Part shown: in pieces, positions 4,726 through 5,570 of the stretch
Numbering within the stretch: the stretch's first letter is position 1
Layout: every line of letters starts with the position of its first letter
Program-made: the position numbers and the translations under genes
Source of the DNA: Pseudomonas sp. PGPPP3
Lineage (GTDB): Bacteria > Pseudomonadota > Gammaproteobacteria > Pseudomonadales > Pseudomonadaceae
Reading direction: 5' to 3'
Length of the DNA stretch: 5,570 bases
NCBI GenBank assembly: GCA_002256055.1
Contig: NKIE01000214.1
Coordinates: 1-5,570 of the forward strand
Notes under the pieces: generated by a model
What the model saw: only the letters and a program-made list of their open reading frames with translations
Told to the model about the DNA's origin: nothing
Databases searched by the model: none

Positions 4726-5570
4726 TTGTCCGCTCCGATCATCGCAGTTGATGCAATGGGTGGGGACTTCGGTCCCCACTGCGTTGTTCCGGCCAGTCTC
4801 GCCTGTTTGGCCGAAATCCCCTCGTTACACCTGGTCCTCGTCGGCCAAGAATCCCTCCTCGAAGAACTGATTGCCCGCCATTGCGGTGTCGATCGCTCGC
4901 GCCTGCGCATTGAGCACGCCGCTGAAGTGATTGGCATGGCCGAGCGTCCCTCGCAGGCGTTGCGCGGTAAGCCTGGCTCCTCCATGCGCGTGGCGCTGGA
5001 ATTGCTGCGTGACGGTAAGGCGCAGGCCTGTGTCAGTGCTGGTAATACCGGGGCTCTGATGGCGTTGTCGCGCTATGTGCTGAAAACCCTGCCGGGTATT
5101 GATCGACCGGCCATGGTTACGGCCATTCCTACGGCGCGCGGTCATTGTCACCTGCTTGATCTGGGTGCCAATGTTGATTGCAGTGCCGAGCATTTGTACC
5201 AATTTGCCCTGATGGGCGTAGTGGCTGCCGAGGCACTTGGCGTTGAGCGTCCGCGCGTGGCGCTGTTGAATGTCGGCACCGAAGACGTCAAGGGTAATCA
5301 GCAGGTCAAGCTGGCAGCCAGTCTGTTGCAGCAGGCGCAGGGGCTGAATTACATCGGTTTCATTGAGGGGGATGGGCTCTACCGTGGCGACGCCGATGTG
5401 GTGGTGTGCGACGGTTTTGTCGGCAATATTCTGCTCAAATCCAGCGAGGGTTTGGCTGCGATGATTGCGGCGCGGATCGAGGCGTTGTTCCGTGAGTCGC
5501 TACGGGCTCGACTGCTGGGATTGTTGGCGCTGCCACTGTTACGACGTTTGCAGCGAGAGTTGGGGCCGGT
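4726..5570 (+). CDS. plsX: Phosphate acyltransferase PlsX (3' end outside window)
   Basis: 281 codons are present; the gene runs off the right edge. PlsX transfers the acyl group from acyl-ACP to phosphate, making acyl phosphate for glycerol-3-phosphate acylation by PlsY at the membrane. Visible family motifs are DAMGGDFGP (residues 9-17), [11 protein letters not shown] (104-114), DLGANVDC (145-152), LLNVGTED (180-187) and [10 protein letters not shown] (225-234). The start is TTG at 4726, 3 bases after the rpmF stop. The first in-frame ATG (4756, codon 11) would split the conserved DAMGGD motif. The ribosome site is weak (GACGAG, 6 nt upstream, inside the rpmF end), so coupling to rpmF translation is likely. 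A strong hairpin covers codons 12-18. The expected next genes are fabD and other fatty acid genes (inference). Confidence 0.95.
   Translation, partial: MSAPIIAVDAMGGDFGPHCVVPASLACLAEIPSLHLVLVGQESLLEELIARHCGVDRSRLRIEHAAEVIGMAERPSQALRGKPGSSMRVALELLRDGKAQACVSAGNTGALMALSRYVLKTLPGIDRPAMVTAIPTARGHCHLLDLGANVDCSAEHLYQFALMGVVAAEALGVERPRVALLNVGTEDVKGNQQVKLAASLLQQAQGLNYIGFIEGDGLYRGDADVVVCDGFVGNILLKSSEGLAAMIAARIEALFRESLRARLLGLLALPLLRRLQRELGP
4760..4779 (+). promoter_or_regulatory. Stable cUUCGg hairpin inside plsX codons 12-18
   Basis: GTGGGGAC (4760-4767) and GTCCCCAC (4772-4779) are exact complements around TTCG, closed by a C-G pair, which is the extra-stable UUCG tetraloop. A G-U pair (4759/4780) could lengthen the stem. 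No T run follows, so it is not a terminator. It starts 34 nt into plsX and encodes part of the conserved GGDFGP motif. Confidence 0.6.

Noticed and set aside
4680..5202. Minus-strand open frames opposite plsX (4680-4985, 4825-5202)
   Set aside because: They are mirror frames of the conserved PlsX coding sequence, with no start signals or family resemblance.

Overview
The window is a conserved housekeeping stretch of a gammaproteobacterium, almost certainly a Pseudomonas or close relative. This judgement comes from recalled similarity of RluC, YceD, L32 and SppA to Pseudomonas proteins and from the gene order rne | rluC - HAD hydrolase - sppA | yceF(maf) | yceD - rpmF - plsX. No search was run. 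I see no mobile element, CRISPR array, tRNA, rRNA or accessory island, and no candidate for a new multi-gene system. What merits a second look is regulatory and lies at promoters and mRNA 5' ends.

Layout. Positions 1-78 (minus) hold the first 26 codons of rne (RNase E). Positions 79-645 are a 567-base divergent intergenic region. A good minus-strand sigma70-type promoter (-35 at 612-617, -10 at 589-594) gives rne a predicted leader of about 500 nt, recalling the long autoregulatory rne leader of E. coli. An extended -10 element at 631-639 points right and would start rluC transcription at or next to its ATG. Positions 646-3256 (plus) form an apparent operon: rluC (23S rRNA pseudouridine synthase), a HAD phosphatase overlapping rluC by 8 bases, and sppA (membrane signal-peptide peptidase). 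It ends at a strong intrinsic terminator (3277-3300). Convergent to it is yceF/maf (3314-3892, minus). Divergent from maf is the operon yceD - rpmF - plsX (3999 to beyond the window end), with a promoter of near-consensus sequence (TTGACA, 17 bp, TAGAAT) that leaves almost no untranslated leader.

How the genes relate. rne and rluC both act on RNA and share overlapping divergent promoters, so their transcription may be mutually exclusive. yceD (linked to 23S rRNA accumulation) and rpmF (ribosomal protein L32) belong to ribosome assembly. plsX starts phospholipid acyl transfer, so this operon couples ribosome and membrane synthesis as in E. coli. A very stable cUUCGg hairpin built into codons 12-18 of plsX may help set the ratio of L32 to PlsX.
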